Shown: positions 22,193 to 33,562 of the stretch, piece after piece
How the letters are laid out: each line of letters starts with the position of its first letter
Position numbering within the stretch: position 1 is the first letter of the stretch
Assembly: GCA_963965975.1 (NCBI GenBank)
Contig: OZ014421.1
Span: 4,701,001-4,765,000, forward strand
DNA: 64,000 bases
Direction: 5' to 3'
Source: Xestospongia bergquistia
Taxonomy: Eukaryota > Porifera > Demospongiae > Haplosclerida > Petrosiidae
The notes under the pieces: model-generated
Seen by the model: the letters and a program-made list of their open reading frames with translations, nothing else
Databases searched by the model: none
Told to the model about the DNA's origin: nothing
Program-made: the position numbers and the translations under genes

Positions 22193-22383
22193 CTAACACA
22201 TATTGTATGTAATTAATTGATACAAACTAACAGTAACCATCATACTGTTTTTAATACTAATGAACTATCAAATTGACTGTCTAGTACATTAATAATTAAA
22301 ACAGTATGATGTTTACTTTCAGTTTGTATTAATTAAATACATGTAACCTGTATAACCATAATAAAATTGATTAAATCAACCAA
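22170..22383. repeat. Foldback (MITE-like) element before copy 5
   Basis: Arms of about 80-90 bases: 'TGGTTAATTATCTAACACAT...ACCATCATACTGTTTTTAAT' at the left, and the reverse complement of 'ATTAAAACAGTATGATGTTTAC...TTGATTAAATCAACCA' at the right, with a short spacer. It corresponds to 27,272-27,472 in opposite orientation. It ends ~200 bases before the start of copy 5. Confidence 0.75.
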
Positions 22384-22579
22384 TCACATTTTGAAGTGTT
22401 ATAACCACTATATATACAACAACAAATATGTTTGCTATCCAAATATTTTTTCATTTTCATAACTTTTTATAACAAACTAAGTTATCAGCAATAGAGAAAT
22501 TAATCAAATCCATTAGCAAAAACAATTGTGCTGCTCAAAAAAACTACAAATCAATTTTGCTTCAGCTACCATTGAAGAG

Positions 22580-25500
22580 ATGCTCCTACTAATAATGGTG
22601 TATGCTTCAATGGATATTCTCTTCCTTCTTTTCTCAATGGACACTTCACATGCTGTGATGATAACCATTAATAATGTAAGTGGTCAAGATAATATTAGTT
22701 GCATTAATAGTCCTCCATCACATCCTTGTCAAACTCTCGACTATGTTGTGAGCAATATTAAAACAACTTACAATGTTAGCATTTATCTTGAGAGTGAACT
22801 TGTACCACTTAAGAGTGTTGTTACATTTAACAATTGGAATAATGTCACAGTCTATGGAAAAGGTCCTAAACTAACTACAATAAAATGTGAATTGGATGAT
22901 GGTGATAAAGCAGGTCTTGTCTTTGAAAATTCTCAAGGAGTCCAGTTAAGAAAACTAACTATTATGAATTGCTCTGTGTCTAAGAATTTCACTGATACAT
23001 TTCCTTATCAAAGTGGTCTTATCATAATCAATACAACTGATATCAATATACAGAGTATCTTTGTCATTGAAAATAATGGATTTGGTGCTGTACTGATAAA
23101 CAATGAAGGAGTCATCAAAATAAATTCCTCACTGTTTTCAAACAATTCATTAGATCCTACTCTAGACTCTATTCATGGAGGTGGTGGTATGTTTATTATG
23201 GTATCAGCATGTAGTCCAACATCAACACAATGTCCTACATCCCTTACTACAGGACATGAAAACTATACAATTTTGGATTCAAACTTTACACACAATAATC
23301 GTATTAAACCTAACGTTCCTGGACAGTGGACAGTGTCATATGGAGGTGGATTAAATATATTTTTGAGATGGGGTTCAAAAAATAATGTTTTCCAAATTTC
23401 TAACAGTTTGTTTGATAGTAACACAGCAGTTGGAGGAGGAGGAATGGGTCTAGCTATTAGAGACACAGCTAATAATAACAAGATAACAATAGATAATTGC
23501 TGTTTTCATTACAATAATGGCAGTAAATATGGAGGAGGAGGGGGAGGTATAAAAGTGAGTGTATATTCCATTAATAAAACAAACAGTCCATACAACAATA
23601 CTATCATCATTAACAAGTGTAACTTCACCTTTAATACTGCAATTTATGGTGCAGGAACCAGTCTTTTTGCAAGTTCAAGATTAAATAATTTATATACCAA
23701 CATTGTCATCTTCAGCTTCTGTATATGGCAGGTCAATTATTCTCCTATAAGTGCAGCTGTAGATATTGCTCCTGATGTCCGTCAACAAACAGACTCAAAC
23801 TTTATTGTAGAACCTCTCTTTAAAAATTGTCAAATAATTGATCACAGGCTTGTACCCATGAAAGGTAACAATTCCACTCTTTTTATGGGAAAGGGAATAT
23901 TTCTGATAACAAAACTGAAAGTCTACTTTGAAGGACAAATAATATTTAAATACAACCATGACACAGCTTTGTGTCTTATTTCAGCTACTCTCATAATTAA
24001 GAATGGATCTGAAGTCACATTTTATCATAACAGAGGCATCAATGGTGGAGCAATAGCACTGAAAGAATTCTCAATTATTCAATATGAAGATAATGTCACT
24101 TTTAATTTTACTCACAACGTAGCTAGTTTAGTAGGAGGAGCTATTTATGTCTCAAATCAGGAAGAACATCTCTTCTTTGCATCACACACTTGTTTCCTTC
24201 AGAGTACCAATAAAGGTGGAGCTCAAAATGTGACCTTTCATTTCAAAAATAATCTATCTAAAAACATTCCTCATTCCATTTATATTGTTGCATTACATCC
24301 CTGCCAATATACTTGTGATCTACATATCCCATCTAATGTTAACCCTTTCAATGATGACAGTAATAATTGTTTGGGTCAATTTTACTTTCGTGATCAACAA
24401 TCTTTTGAAGTAGTAACTGAAGTATCTGATATCATAGTTAATATTTCTATGATCACAGTCATACCAGGAAGAGCAACATATTTACCAGTTGAATTTAGAG
24501 ATGATCTTGAACATAATGTTACACAAATAACTATATGTTTCGCGGAAATTAATTATGAACACAAACATCGTGGTGTTCATCTTGATCCACTATCATATGT
24601 CATTACAAATAATCAAATCATATTACATGGACAACCAGGTGAAAGTGGAACAGTCTTCTTAATTCCTGTTGGTAATCGAGTTTCACAAGTTCATATTAAC
24701 TTCACCCTGTCTTATTGTCCTCCAGGATATGTCATCCATAAGCATAGTTGTCAATGTTCTGCAACAATGGACAGTACTTACTGGTACAATGGTATACTGG
24801 GATGTAATGACACAGCAATGGCTGCACTCGTTACACCAGGTTTTTGGATGGGGTACATTGGAGATGGAGAAGGTAATGAGTCTGCTGACAACTTGTACAC
24901 TAGTGACTGCCCTTTAGGATATTGCAAAGTCTTATACCAAAATTCTAAGGGACGTTTCAGTCAAGTAAAATCAAATCCAACAAAAATTGATCTAGAGGCA
25001 GTTATTTGTGCTCATAACAGACGAGGGACATTATGTGGTGAGTGTGTCCCAGGTACATCAGTATACTATCACTCTAGTTCTTATCAATGTAACAAAAACA
25101 AGAACTGTCATCTTGGATTTTTATTCTATACAGTATCAGAGTTAATACCAGTAGTTGTATTATTTACTATTGTTCTCTATTTTGATATTAGCTTTACCAG
25201 TGGATCTGCTTATAGTATTGTTTTTATGGCACAACTATTTCAAAGTCTAGAAATAACAGTTCAAGGTGCTATACATTATCAAAGTCAAAGTCTGTTAACA
25301 ATAGCAAATACTTTGTACAACATTTTAAACCTCAACTTCTTTAACATTGAGAAACTATCATTTTGTATTTGGTCTGGTGCTACTACTCTTGATACATTAG
25401 TAATGAAATATGTATCAATACTTTTTGCCATTAGTCTAGTACTGTTACTAGTATACTTACAAGACTGTTGTTTCTTAAAGTGTAGATGTGGACGACGTAG

Positions 25501-26338
25501 CTCAGTTGTACAGGGACTAACAGCATTTTTAGTAATATGCTACTCACAGTGTACATATGTGACATTTAATATCCTCAACCAAGAAACACCAAGAGGAATG
25601 GGAGGCAAGCTTGCAAACAAAGTTGTATTTTTATCAGGAGAGATACCATATTTTAGAAACAAACATCTCTACTATGCCATACCAGCTGTTCTGTGTTTAT
25701 GTCTTATTGTAGTCCCTGTTCCTCTAATACTTCTCTTTGATCCTCTTTTTTTGAGAATTGAAGATCGTATCAGTTGGTGCTTTTATCGACAACCATGGAC
25801 TCGTATACGTGATCGTTTTAAACCACTTCTGGATTCATTTCAAGGTTGTTTTAAAGATCGTTTTCGTTGTTTTGCAGGTTTTCTATTTTGTTATCATCTA
25901 ATGATACTTGTAAATATTATCATTTCAATGAACACACTTCAATATTACTATGTATTGGAGATAATATTGATTCTAATACTAGTTCTACAAGCTATTGTAC
26001 AACCATTTCGTGACATCACTCATAACATCATTGCAGTCCTTTCCTTTTGTAACTTGGTAGTTATTAATTTAATAACTATTAGAGTCTATTCATCTGTATC
26101 AAACAAAGGTTATACTACAGAGACACATATATTGCAGTGGATACAGACAATATTGGTTTATATGCCTTTATTGGTTGCTACAATCTGGTTGATGAAGAAA
26201 GTAATAAGGAAATATTTTATGAAAGTGAAATGTCTGAAGAAGTCATTGTATCAACCAGATGATAAAGAGTATGAAGTTAGTTTGATATATGATAGAGGTG
26301 AGAAATATGGCTCAATGGAGGTTGATGGCAATCATTAG
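22580..26338 (+). CDS. Array copy 5: intact beta-helix/multi-pass membrane protein, ~1,252 aa
   Basis: Open throughout. An in-frame ATG at 22,526 would add 18 polar residues before the signal peptide. The ATG at 22,580 (MLLLIMVYASMDILF) matches the start used by the other copies and gives a normal signal sequence, so it is preferred. TTTTGCTTCAG just upstream (22,555-22,565) looks like a splice acceptor, so a 5' untranslated exon is possible. The domain order equals copy 4: beta-helix with GGGG turns, second GGAI helix block, beta-sandwich-like segment, Cys-rich module (CPPGY, GTLCGEC), hydrophobic segments and basic tail. Differences from copy 4 include a shorter Cys-rich insert (lacking the NENSNG motif) and an early stop that trims the last residues to MEVDGNH. 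It lies downstream of the E-box minisatellite and the foldback element. Function unknown; a surface receptor is inferred. Confidence 0.87.
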   Translation: MLLLIMVYASMDILFLLFSMDTSHAVMITINNVSGQDNISCINSPPSHPCQTLDYVVSNIKTTYNVSIYLESELVPLKSVVTFNNWNNVTVYGKGPKLTTIKCELDDGDKAGLVFENSQGVQLRKLTIMNCSVSKNFTDTFPYQSGLIIINTTDINIQSIFVIENNGFGAVLINNEGVIKINSSLFSNNSLDPTLDSIHGGGGMFIMVSACSPTSTQCPTSLTTGHENYTILDSNFTHNNRIKPNVPGQWTVSYGGGLNIFLRWGSKNNVFQISNSLFDSNTAVGGGGMGLAIRDTANNNKITIDNCCFHYNNGSKYGGGGGGIKVSVYSINKTNSPYNNTIIINKCNFTFNTAIYGAGTSLFASSRLNNLYTNIVIFSFCIWQVNYSPISAAVDIAPDVRQQTDSNFIVEPLFKNCQIIDHRLVPMKGNNSTLFMGKGIFLITKLKVYFEGQIIFKYNHDTALCLISATLIIKNGSEVTFYHNRGINGGAIALKEFSIIQYEDNVTFNFTHNVASLVGGAIYVSNQEEHLFFASHTCFLQSTNKGGAQNVTFHFKNNLSKNIPHSIYIVALHPCQYTCDLHIPSNVNPFNDDSNNCLGQFYFRDQQSFEVVTEVSDIIVNISMITVIPGRATYLPVEFRDDLEHNVTQITICFAEINYEHKHRGVHLDPLSYVITNNQIILHGQPGESGTVFLIPVGNRVSQVHINFTLSYCPPGYVIHKHSCQCSATMDSTYWYNGILGCNDTAMAALVTPGFWMGYIGDGEGNESADNLYTSDCPLGYCKVLYQNSKGRFSQVKSNPTKIDLEAVICAHNRRGTLCGECVPGTSVYYHSSSYQCNKNKNCHLGFLFYTVSELIPVVVLFTIVLYFDISFTSGSAYSIVFMAQLFQSLEITVQGAIHYQSQSLLTIANTLYNILNLNFFNIEKLSFCIWSGATTLDTLVMKYVSILFAISLVLLLVYLQDCCFLKCRCGRRSSVVQGLTAFLVICYSQCTYVTFNILNQETPRGMGGKLANKVVFLSGEIPYFRNKHLYYAIPAVLCLCLIVVPVPLILLFDPLFLRIEDRISWCFYRQPWTRIRDRFKPLLDSFQGCFKDRFRCFAGFLFCYHLMILVNIIISMNTLQYYYVLEIILILILVLQAIVQPFRDITHNIIAVLSFCNLVVINLITIRVYSSVSNKGYTTETHILQWIQTILVYMPLLVATIWLMKKVIRKYFMKVKCLKKSLYQPDDKEYEVSLIYDRGEKYGSMEVDGNH

Positions 26339-26985
26339 TGTCATCAAAAACAATCATAAAACAATGTATTTGGGTGTACATTAATAATTATATTATTAGT
26401 AAAGGGAAGTGTGTATAATTATATATTATTAGTAGGGGTCAGGTGTACTTTTAAGTTATTAATATTAATTATATATTACTAGTATTTTTTTGGTAGTGTG
26501 TGTTATTTCATTCAAATTATCAGTAATTAATCTTATATAATTGACATACTATTGAGTTTATTGTTGATTGTTATATTATTTGAACATTTAATATTTACAC
26601 AAATGGAATGAACACAGAAAAGGGGAGCTAATTACTTTTTTTGATGACGCAATATATATTTATGACATACTTATGTCAAATCTACATTCTACAACTTTCT
26701 TTTTACATGTCTTAATGTACAGTATTGAACTATAATATCAATATCTAATTAAAACTAATCACCTGTTAAATGAAGAGAGATGTTGGTAACTTCATCCTAA
26801 CTTCGACATCAACAATGGATCTAAATGATTTCTTATCTGTAAAATTTCGTTATAGGGTCTGAGCTAATATTATTTCTACATGTGTCTTAAAAACTGACAA
26901 AAATATAGAGAAAGTGAAATGGAAATAAAATGACCTTTACAAACATGTAAGAATTTCAGATATAGTTATATGTTTAATATTATTA
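26339..26985. other. 3' flank of copy 5
   Basis: AT-rich, no gene. One TATTATTAGTAGGGGTCAGGTG motif at ~26,420. 26,570-26,985 is nearly identical to the flank of copy 1. Confidence 0.6.
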
Positions 26986-27135
26986 ATTATATTCACATGT
27001 ACTTTGCATGCACAAATACAGCTGAGACCATTGCAAGAGTAGGTGTGGTATCTCATCTCAGCAAAAAAATGTTGAAAAAATTATTTTTGTTGAGCTTTAA
27101 GGTGTATAGTTCATTGTATTAATAACTTTAATTAT
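26986..27135. repeat. Single unit of the ~120-140-bp repeat seen at 3,270-3,700
   Basis: Shares 'CACATGTACTTTGCATGCACAAATACAGCTGAGACCATTGCAAGAGTAGGTGTGGTATCTC' with the units after copy 1. Only one unit is present here. Confidence 0.6.
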
Positions 27136-27271
27136 TTCTGATTAATACTTTTTCCAACCAATCTAGGGAATGAGTTCTGATTTGTTAAAGGAAAATTATG
27201 AAACTGAAAAAATGTTTGGATACCAATCAAAGTTGTTGTTGTGTATAGAATGGCTCTCATTGTAAAAACTG

Positions 27272-27472
27272 ATTGGTTGATAACCAATATTATAGTTATA
27301 CAGGTTGTATATAATTAGTTGATGCAAACTGAAAGTAAACATTATACTGTTTTAATTATTAATGTACTAGAGAGTCAATTTGATATTTCATTAGTATTAA
27401 AAACAGTATGATGGTTACTGTTAATTTGTATCAATTAATTATATACAAATATGTGTTAGATAATTAACCAAA
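27272..27472. repeat. Foldback (MITE-like) element
   Basis: Imperfect ~80-bp arms: 'TTGGTTGATAACCAATATTATAGTTATACAGG...' at the left pairs with '...ATATGTGTTAGATAATTAACCAA' at the right. Same family as 10,921-11,072 and 22,170-22,383. Confidence 0.75.
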
Positions 27473-27775
27473 CAGCTTTTGCTAGTCTTATCCACAGACT
27501 CCCACACACTTCAGTTGAAAAGGGAGAAGATAAATTTTACAATGATAGGCCTATATATCTTTAAATATACTGAACATCTTTTACAATGATATAAAATGCT
27601 ACAGAAATATGTATGCATTATTTTTTTATTGTTCAATTAGGAGTTTATTCGACTAATTTTAGTTTATTTAATAATTTATCATTAGATATGTAAACTTCTT
27701 GTCATGTTGTTTAGAACTGAGTGCTAAGGAGAATCTGTTCTCTCAGATGTATTCATTTTTGAATACTTTTTTAAA
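27473..27775. other. Spacer sequence without a visible gene
   Basis: AT-rich; includes a match (inverted) to ~21,440-21,600 from spacer 4-5. No open frame or further repeat is recognised. Confidence 0.4.
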
Positions 27776-28590
27776 TAGAAGAGGCAGTAGCAAGACCACT
27801 CATCAGTTACAGCTGGTAATATTGATGATTTCATTTAATAATAGATTGTAGGGGCTATTTGTCAGCTTAGCTTCATCTTTGAGGATCATATAAGCTCAAC
27901 CTTTAATAACCGCAAACCCTTAAGTTCTGGTTATTAAAAGTAATTGACTGTCTTTTGAAATCTAAATTCCTAAACCAAATATGATGAACACAGACAATTT
28001 ATAAGTTATCATGTATTACTAATTTATTGACATCAATTACTTGTTTCTTTACCTAGAACCAGGAATGGGGGTTAATGTTCAGTGATACATCTATTTTCAT
28101 ATCTCATCAAGAGGGTACCTCAAAGGGATCCCCTCCACTTCATTCAAGGCATTCTCCTAAAAATACTCATAAATTGAAAAAAGCAGTATAAATTATATAC
28201 ATAAAATGTGATAAGCTACTTTCTAGCTATGAGAATATATATGATTTTATTTTCTGTTCTTCTCTCCTCCTTCTCCTATAGATATCCAAGGAATGGATAA
28301 AGGCAATTTGTATTATCCTTTTCAAGCACCTTCTGTGTATGTCACCTATTATGAGTTCAAATCACTCACTTCTCCTACCCTCATCATAATAATTTTACTT
28401 TTAAAATTGTGTTTATGTACACCAGTTCATTCTGTAAATAATTCCAGTAATTGAAGGAGTTGATATGTTATGTCAACTAAAGACAGCTTCTAGAATTAAT
28501 CCTGCTGGGATTGGTTCTGATTATTATACACAGACTACTGAGTCTCATGTCACATCTCATGTACAAAGCAATTTTTTGTTAAATGCTTCA
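27776..28590 (+). pseudogene. PIK3R4 fragment in spacer 5-6, opposite orientation to the others
   Basis: Reading on the plus strand it matches the reverse complement of 34,400-34,830 (27,776-28,210), then of 33,840-33,980 (~28,250-28,375), then of 32,190-32,350 (~28,385-28,575). The last part still reads [15 protein letters not shown] and [12 protein letters not shown], the PIK3R4 C-terminal WD40 segment, and joins directly to the 5' end of copy 6. Unlike spacers 1-2 to 4-5, this piece points the same way as the array, so an inversion occurred here. Confidence 0.75.
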
Positions 28591-28605
28591 TCTACCATTG
28601 AAGAG

Positions 28606-31534
28606 ATGTTTCTAATAATGATGTTGTATTTTCCAGTGAATATTCTCTTCCTTCTTATCTTAGTGGACACTTCACATGCTATGATGATAACCATTAGTAA
28701 AGTAAGTGGTCAAGATAATGCTAGTTGCATTAAAAATCCTCCATCACATTCTTGTCAAACTCTTGACTATGTTGTAAGTAATATTTAAATAACTAACAAT
28801 GTTAGCATTTATCTTGAGTCTGAACTTGTATCACTTAAGAGCATTGCAACATTTAACAATTGGAATAATGTCACAGTCTATAGAAAAGGTCCTAAACTAA
28901 CTACAATAAAATGTAAAATGAATGATGGTAATAAAGGAGGTCTTGTCTTTGAAAATTCTCAAGGGGTCTGTTAAGAAAATTAACTATTATGAATTGCTCT
29001 GTGTCTAAAAATTTCACCGATACATTTCCTTATCAAAGTGGTCTTTATCATAATCAATACAACTGATATCAATATACAGAGTATCTTTGTTGTTAAAAAC
29101 AATGAAGTTACACTTGTTAATGATGATAGTATTGTTGTGTAGACTGTTTATTTTATTAATGGAATATACACTCACTTTTATACCTCCCCCTCCTCCTCCA
29201 TATTTACTGCCATTATTGTAATGAAAATAGCAATTATCTATTATTATCTTGTTATTATTAGCTGTGTCTCTAATAGCTAGACCCATTCCTCCTCCTCCAA
29301 CTGCTGTGTTACTATCAAACAAACTGTTAGAAATTTGGAAAACATTATTTTTTGAACCCCATCTCAAAAATATATTTAATCCACCTCCATATGACACTGT
29401 CCACTCTCCAGTAACATCAGGTTTGATACGATTATTGTGTGTAAAGTTTGAGTCTAAAATTGTATAGTTTCCATGTCCTATAGTAAGGGATGTAGGACAT
29501 TGTGTTGATATTGGACTTCATCGCTAATACTCCAATTTATGGAGCAGGAATCAGTCTTTTTGCAAGTTCAAGATTAAATAATTCATATACCCACATTGTC
29601 ATCTTCGGCTTCTGTACATGGGAGCTGAATTATTATCCTGTGAGTGTAGCTGTTGATATTGCTCCTGATGTCAGTCAGCAAACTGACTCAAACTTCATTG
29701 TAGAACCTCTCTTATTTAAAAACTGCCAAATCATTTACCACAATCCAAACCCAATGAAAGGTAACAATTCCACTCTTTTTATTGGAAAGTCTACTTTGAA
29801 GGACAAACAATATTTGTACACAATTATAAAACAGCTTTATGTCTTATTTCAGCTACTCTCATAATAAAGAATGGATCTGAGGTCATATATTATAATAACA
29901 AAGGCATCAATAGTGGAGCAATAGCACTGCAAGAATTCTAAATTATTCAATTTGAAGACAATATCACTTTTAATTTTATTCACATACAACATAGCTAGTT
30001 TAGTAGGAGGAGCTATTTATGTTTCAAATAAGGAAGAATATCATTCCTTTGCACCACACGCTTGTTTCCTTCAGAGTACCAATAAACGTGGAGCTCAAAA
30101 TGTAACCTTTCATTTCAAAAATAATCTATCTAAAAATATCCCTCATTCTATTTATATTGTGGCATTACATTTTTGCCAATATACTTGTGATCTACATATC
30201 CCATCTAATGTTAACCCTTTCAATGATAACAGTAATAATTGTTTGGGTCAATTTTACTCTCATGATTAGCAATCTTTAGAAGTAGTAACTGAAGTATCTG
30301 ATATCATAGTTAATATTTCTATGATTACAGTCATACCAGGAAGAGCAACATATTTACCAGTTGAATTTAGAGATGATCTTGGACATAATGTTACATCAAT
30401 GACTGTGTATTTTGCAAAATTTGATCATTACCACCGTGAAATGTCATTACAAATAATCCTATTATATTACATGGGCAACCATGTAAAAGAGGAACAGTTA
30501 TCTTGACTCCTGTTGGCACACAAGGTACACAAATCCACATTAACTTCAACCTGTCTCATTGTCCTCTAGGATATGTCAACCATAAAGGTGACTTTAGGAT
30601 ATTGCAATGTCTTCTACCAAGTTTATGAAAATTCTAATGGATGTTTCAGTCAAGTAAAATCAAATCCAACAAAAATTGATCTAGAGGCAGTTATTTGTGC
30701 TCATAACAGACAAAGGACATTATGTGGTGAGTGTGTCAAAGGTACATCAGTATACTATCACTCTAGTTCTTATCAATGTAAGAAAAACAGGAACTGTCAT
30801 CTTGGATTTTTATTCTACACAGTATCAGAGTTAATACCAGTAGTTGTATTATTTACTATTGTTCTCTATTTTAATGTTAGCTTTACCAGTGGATCTGCCT
30901 ATATTATTGTCTTTATGGCACAACAGTTTAGAAGTCTAGAAATAACAGTTCAAGGTGCTATACATTATCAAAGTCAAAGTCTGTTAACAATGGCAAATAC
31001 TTTGTACAACATTTTAAACCTCAACTTCTTTAACATTGAGAAACTATCATTTTGTATTTGGTCTGGTGCTACTACTCTTGATACATTAGTAATGAAATAT
31101 ATATCAATAGTTTTTGCCATTAGTCTAGTACTCTTACTAGTATACTTACAAGACTGTTGTTTCTTAAAGTGTAGATGTGGACGACGTAGCTCATTTGTAC
31201 AAGGACTAACAGCATTTTTAGTCATTTGCTACTCACAGTGTACTTATGTGACATTTAATATCCTCAACCAAGAAACACCAAGAGGGATGGGAGGCAAGCT
31301 TGCAAACAAACTCGTATTTTTATCAGGAGAGATACCATATTTTAGAGACAAACATCTCTACTATGCCATACCAGCTGTTGTGTGTTTATATCTTATTGTA
31401 GTCCCTGTTCCTCTAATTCTTCTCTTTGATCCTCTTCTTTTGAGAATTGAAGATCGTATCAGTTGGTGCTTTTATTGACAACCATGGACTCGTATACGTG
31501 ATCGTTTTAAACCACTTCTGGATTCATTTCAAGG
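28606..31534 (+). pseudogene. Array copy 6: degenerate beta-helix/multi-pass family member with internal inversion and truncated 3' end
   Basis: The signal-peptide start at 28,606 is kept. TAA 28786-28788 replaces a CAA, and small deletions follow near 28,967. From ~29,098 to ~29,514 the gene is inverted and part of the neighbouring beta-helix block is lost. A ~28-base deletion lies near 29,790, with further stops around 29,940 and at 30,267-30,269 (TAG in the DQQS motif). Deletions near 30,440 and 30,588 remove most of the Cys-rich module. TGA 31476-31478 replaces CGA. At ~31,534 the coding similarity ends inside the membrane region and 3' flank-like DNA follows. The longest surviving frame (30,573-31,475) still covers the first membrane segments. 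Clearly non-functional. Confidence 0.92.
29098..29514 (-). repeat. Inverted segment inside copy 6
   Basis: On the minus strand it reads the beta-helix block with SYGGGLNIFLRWGS, SNTAVGGGGMGLAI and YGGGGGGIKVSVYS, as copy 5 does on the plus strand at ~23,215-23,630. The right edge repeats CTTCAT, which also occurs at the other end of the inverted piece. About 150 bases expected between the left flank and the block are absent. Confidence 0.9.
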
Positions 31535-32079
31535 TTATAAACAAAATGGAAGAATCACTGTAATTATGTTTCTGATTATAGAGGATTGTTTATGAGATAC
31601 TTACGTCAAATTTATATTTTGTAAGTTTCTGTGTAAATGTCTTAAAATACAGTATTGAATTATGATATTAGTATGTAATTAAAAATATATCAACCTGATC
31701 AATGAAGGGATATAGGTATTTCATCCTAACTTTGATATCAACAGCTCCAGATGATTCTTGATATGTAAAATTTTACTTGAACTGGTTCTTGACAACATAA
31801 GGTTGACAATTTCATTATATGGTCTGAATTAATATTATTTCTACATTTGTCTTAGAAAACTAACAAAAATATAGAGAAAATGAAATGGAAATAACATGAA
31901 CTTTACAAACTTGTAAGAATTTATAGATATTCAGATATAATTATATGTTTATTAATTAATTCTTGACAATATATATTAATAAATTGAAGTATACTCCATA
32001 TATAATAGAACACAGTTAGCAGATATCATTAAAAGTTATTAACGATTAACATAAAACATGAGAACTTTATAAAAGACTT
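31535..32079. other. Junction of copy 6 flank with the PIK3R4 3' end
   Basis: AT-rich flank similar to 19,965-20,510 after copy 4. Array and PIK3R4 meet tail to tail here. This is the arrangement that appears, decayed, in the upstream spacers. Confidence 0.6.
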
Positions 32080-32084
32080 TTATT
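32079..32084 (-). promoter_or_regulatory. AATAAA poly(A) signal overlapping the PIK3R4 stop codon
   Basis: On the minus strand TGGAAATAAAAG holds both the stop TAA and AATAAA. No other AATAAA is visible in the next ~50 bases, so the 3' UTR may be extremely short. Confidence 0.5.
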
Positions 32085-33516
32085 TCCATAACTTGATAAC
32101 ACCATCATGAGATGCACTTATTAAAAAATGTTGAGATATTTGATGTTTTTTGTAGGGCATAACAGCTAATGAAGTAATAAAGTCTACATGAGATGTGACA
32201 TGAGACTCAGTAGTCTGTGTAGAATCAGAACCAATCCCAGCAGGATTAATTCTAGAAGCTGTCTTTAGTTCACGTAATACATCAACTCCTTCAATTACTT
32301 GAGAACTGAGGAAAATAGTTTACATAATTCAATGGTATACATAAATATTATTTTAAAAGTAAAATCATTATATTTATAGTAATTAAATAGTAATTTAATA
32401 CAAGCTTATTTATGTACATAAGCTATAACGTAGTGTTCATGGTACTATTACTAATTTAGATGTTTCAAACTCTAAATCCTCTTATTCTATTTATAAATAC
32501 CTGTATGTTATATGTATATTGTCAGTTGATGCATCTGGTTTCACAATACAAGTACATTGAGATGAATTATTCAAGTTCCAAAGCCGGATAAACCTGTCTG
32601 ATCCACCAGTTAATAGAACAGGATCATTATCTACTACACAAGTATATAATGCTCTTACACCACAGTGTTGTTGAGGCTGTAGAGGCATAGACAAATAAAT
32701 GAGAAGGATCATGCCTTTAATTTACTAACATTATCAGTCATGTGACCAAATGGTTGCATTGGACTAGCCCATATCATTTGTCGACGTGTTGCTGTCTCCA
32801 TGTCCCATATAGATACTTCATTGTTACCACTAGCTGCTGATATCAGTGAGGATGGTTGATTAGGATGTGCACTTAGTTGCTGTATACGATGTACATAAGC
32901 TAAAAAGGAAAGGATAGAATTAATTTACATTGTATATGAGTGAGTACATGTACGTTTTCCATGTCCTTCATGTTGCCAGTAACGAATAGGCAATTGAAAT
33001 CTCATGTCCCAGATCACATGATACCCCAGACTTGTTCCTAACGCTACCCAGTTTTGGAATGGGTCCAATGCCATTGACAACATGAGACCTTAAAATTCAA
33101 ATTTCTACCTTATTAGTCAGCAATTACAAATCATTACCATATTTTGGATCATTCTTTAAGTCCCATGCTAGTTCTGGAGATCTCAGATCCAGACCACACA
33201 GGTGTCCTTTTGTAGTCATAAAACTCAATATATTTTGTCCACCACTAGAAATTTCACACATCTCAACAACACTACCATAATTATCTAAGTCCAATTGCCA
33301 TTGTAGTATGTCCTTAACTTTAGGGTTTTTCTGTTTTTGTTCTTCAATACTAAATATTTTGTAAAATTAATAATATTTATATAACAACTAACCAAAAAAC
33401 ATGAATTGAACCATTAGTAGAAGCTGAAATAATACTTTGATTACCCAAACAGAAACAACCAGTTTTGATTCTACCACCTGAGAGAGAAAATATAGAAACA
33501 CACACACACACACACA

Positions 33517-33562
<46 letters not shown>

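Noticed and set aside
1560-31478. A variant genetic code with TAA/TAG as glutamine, suggested by stops at conserved Gln positions in copies 1, 2 and 6
   Set aside because: Copies 4 and 5 end normally at TAA and TAG, PIK3R4 ends at TAA, and copy 6 also has stops at Ser and Arg positions. Ordinary nonsense mutations explain the data.
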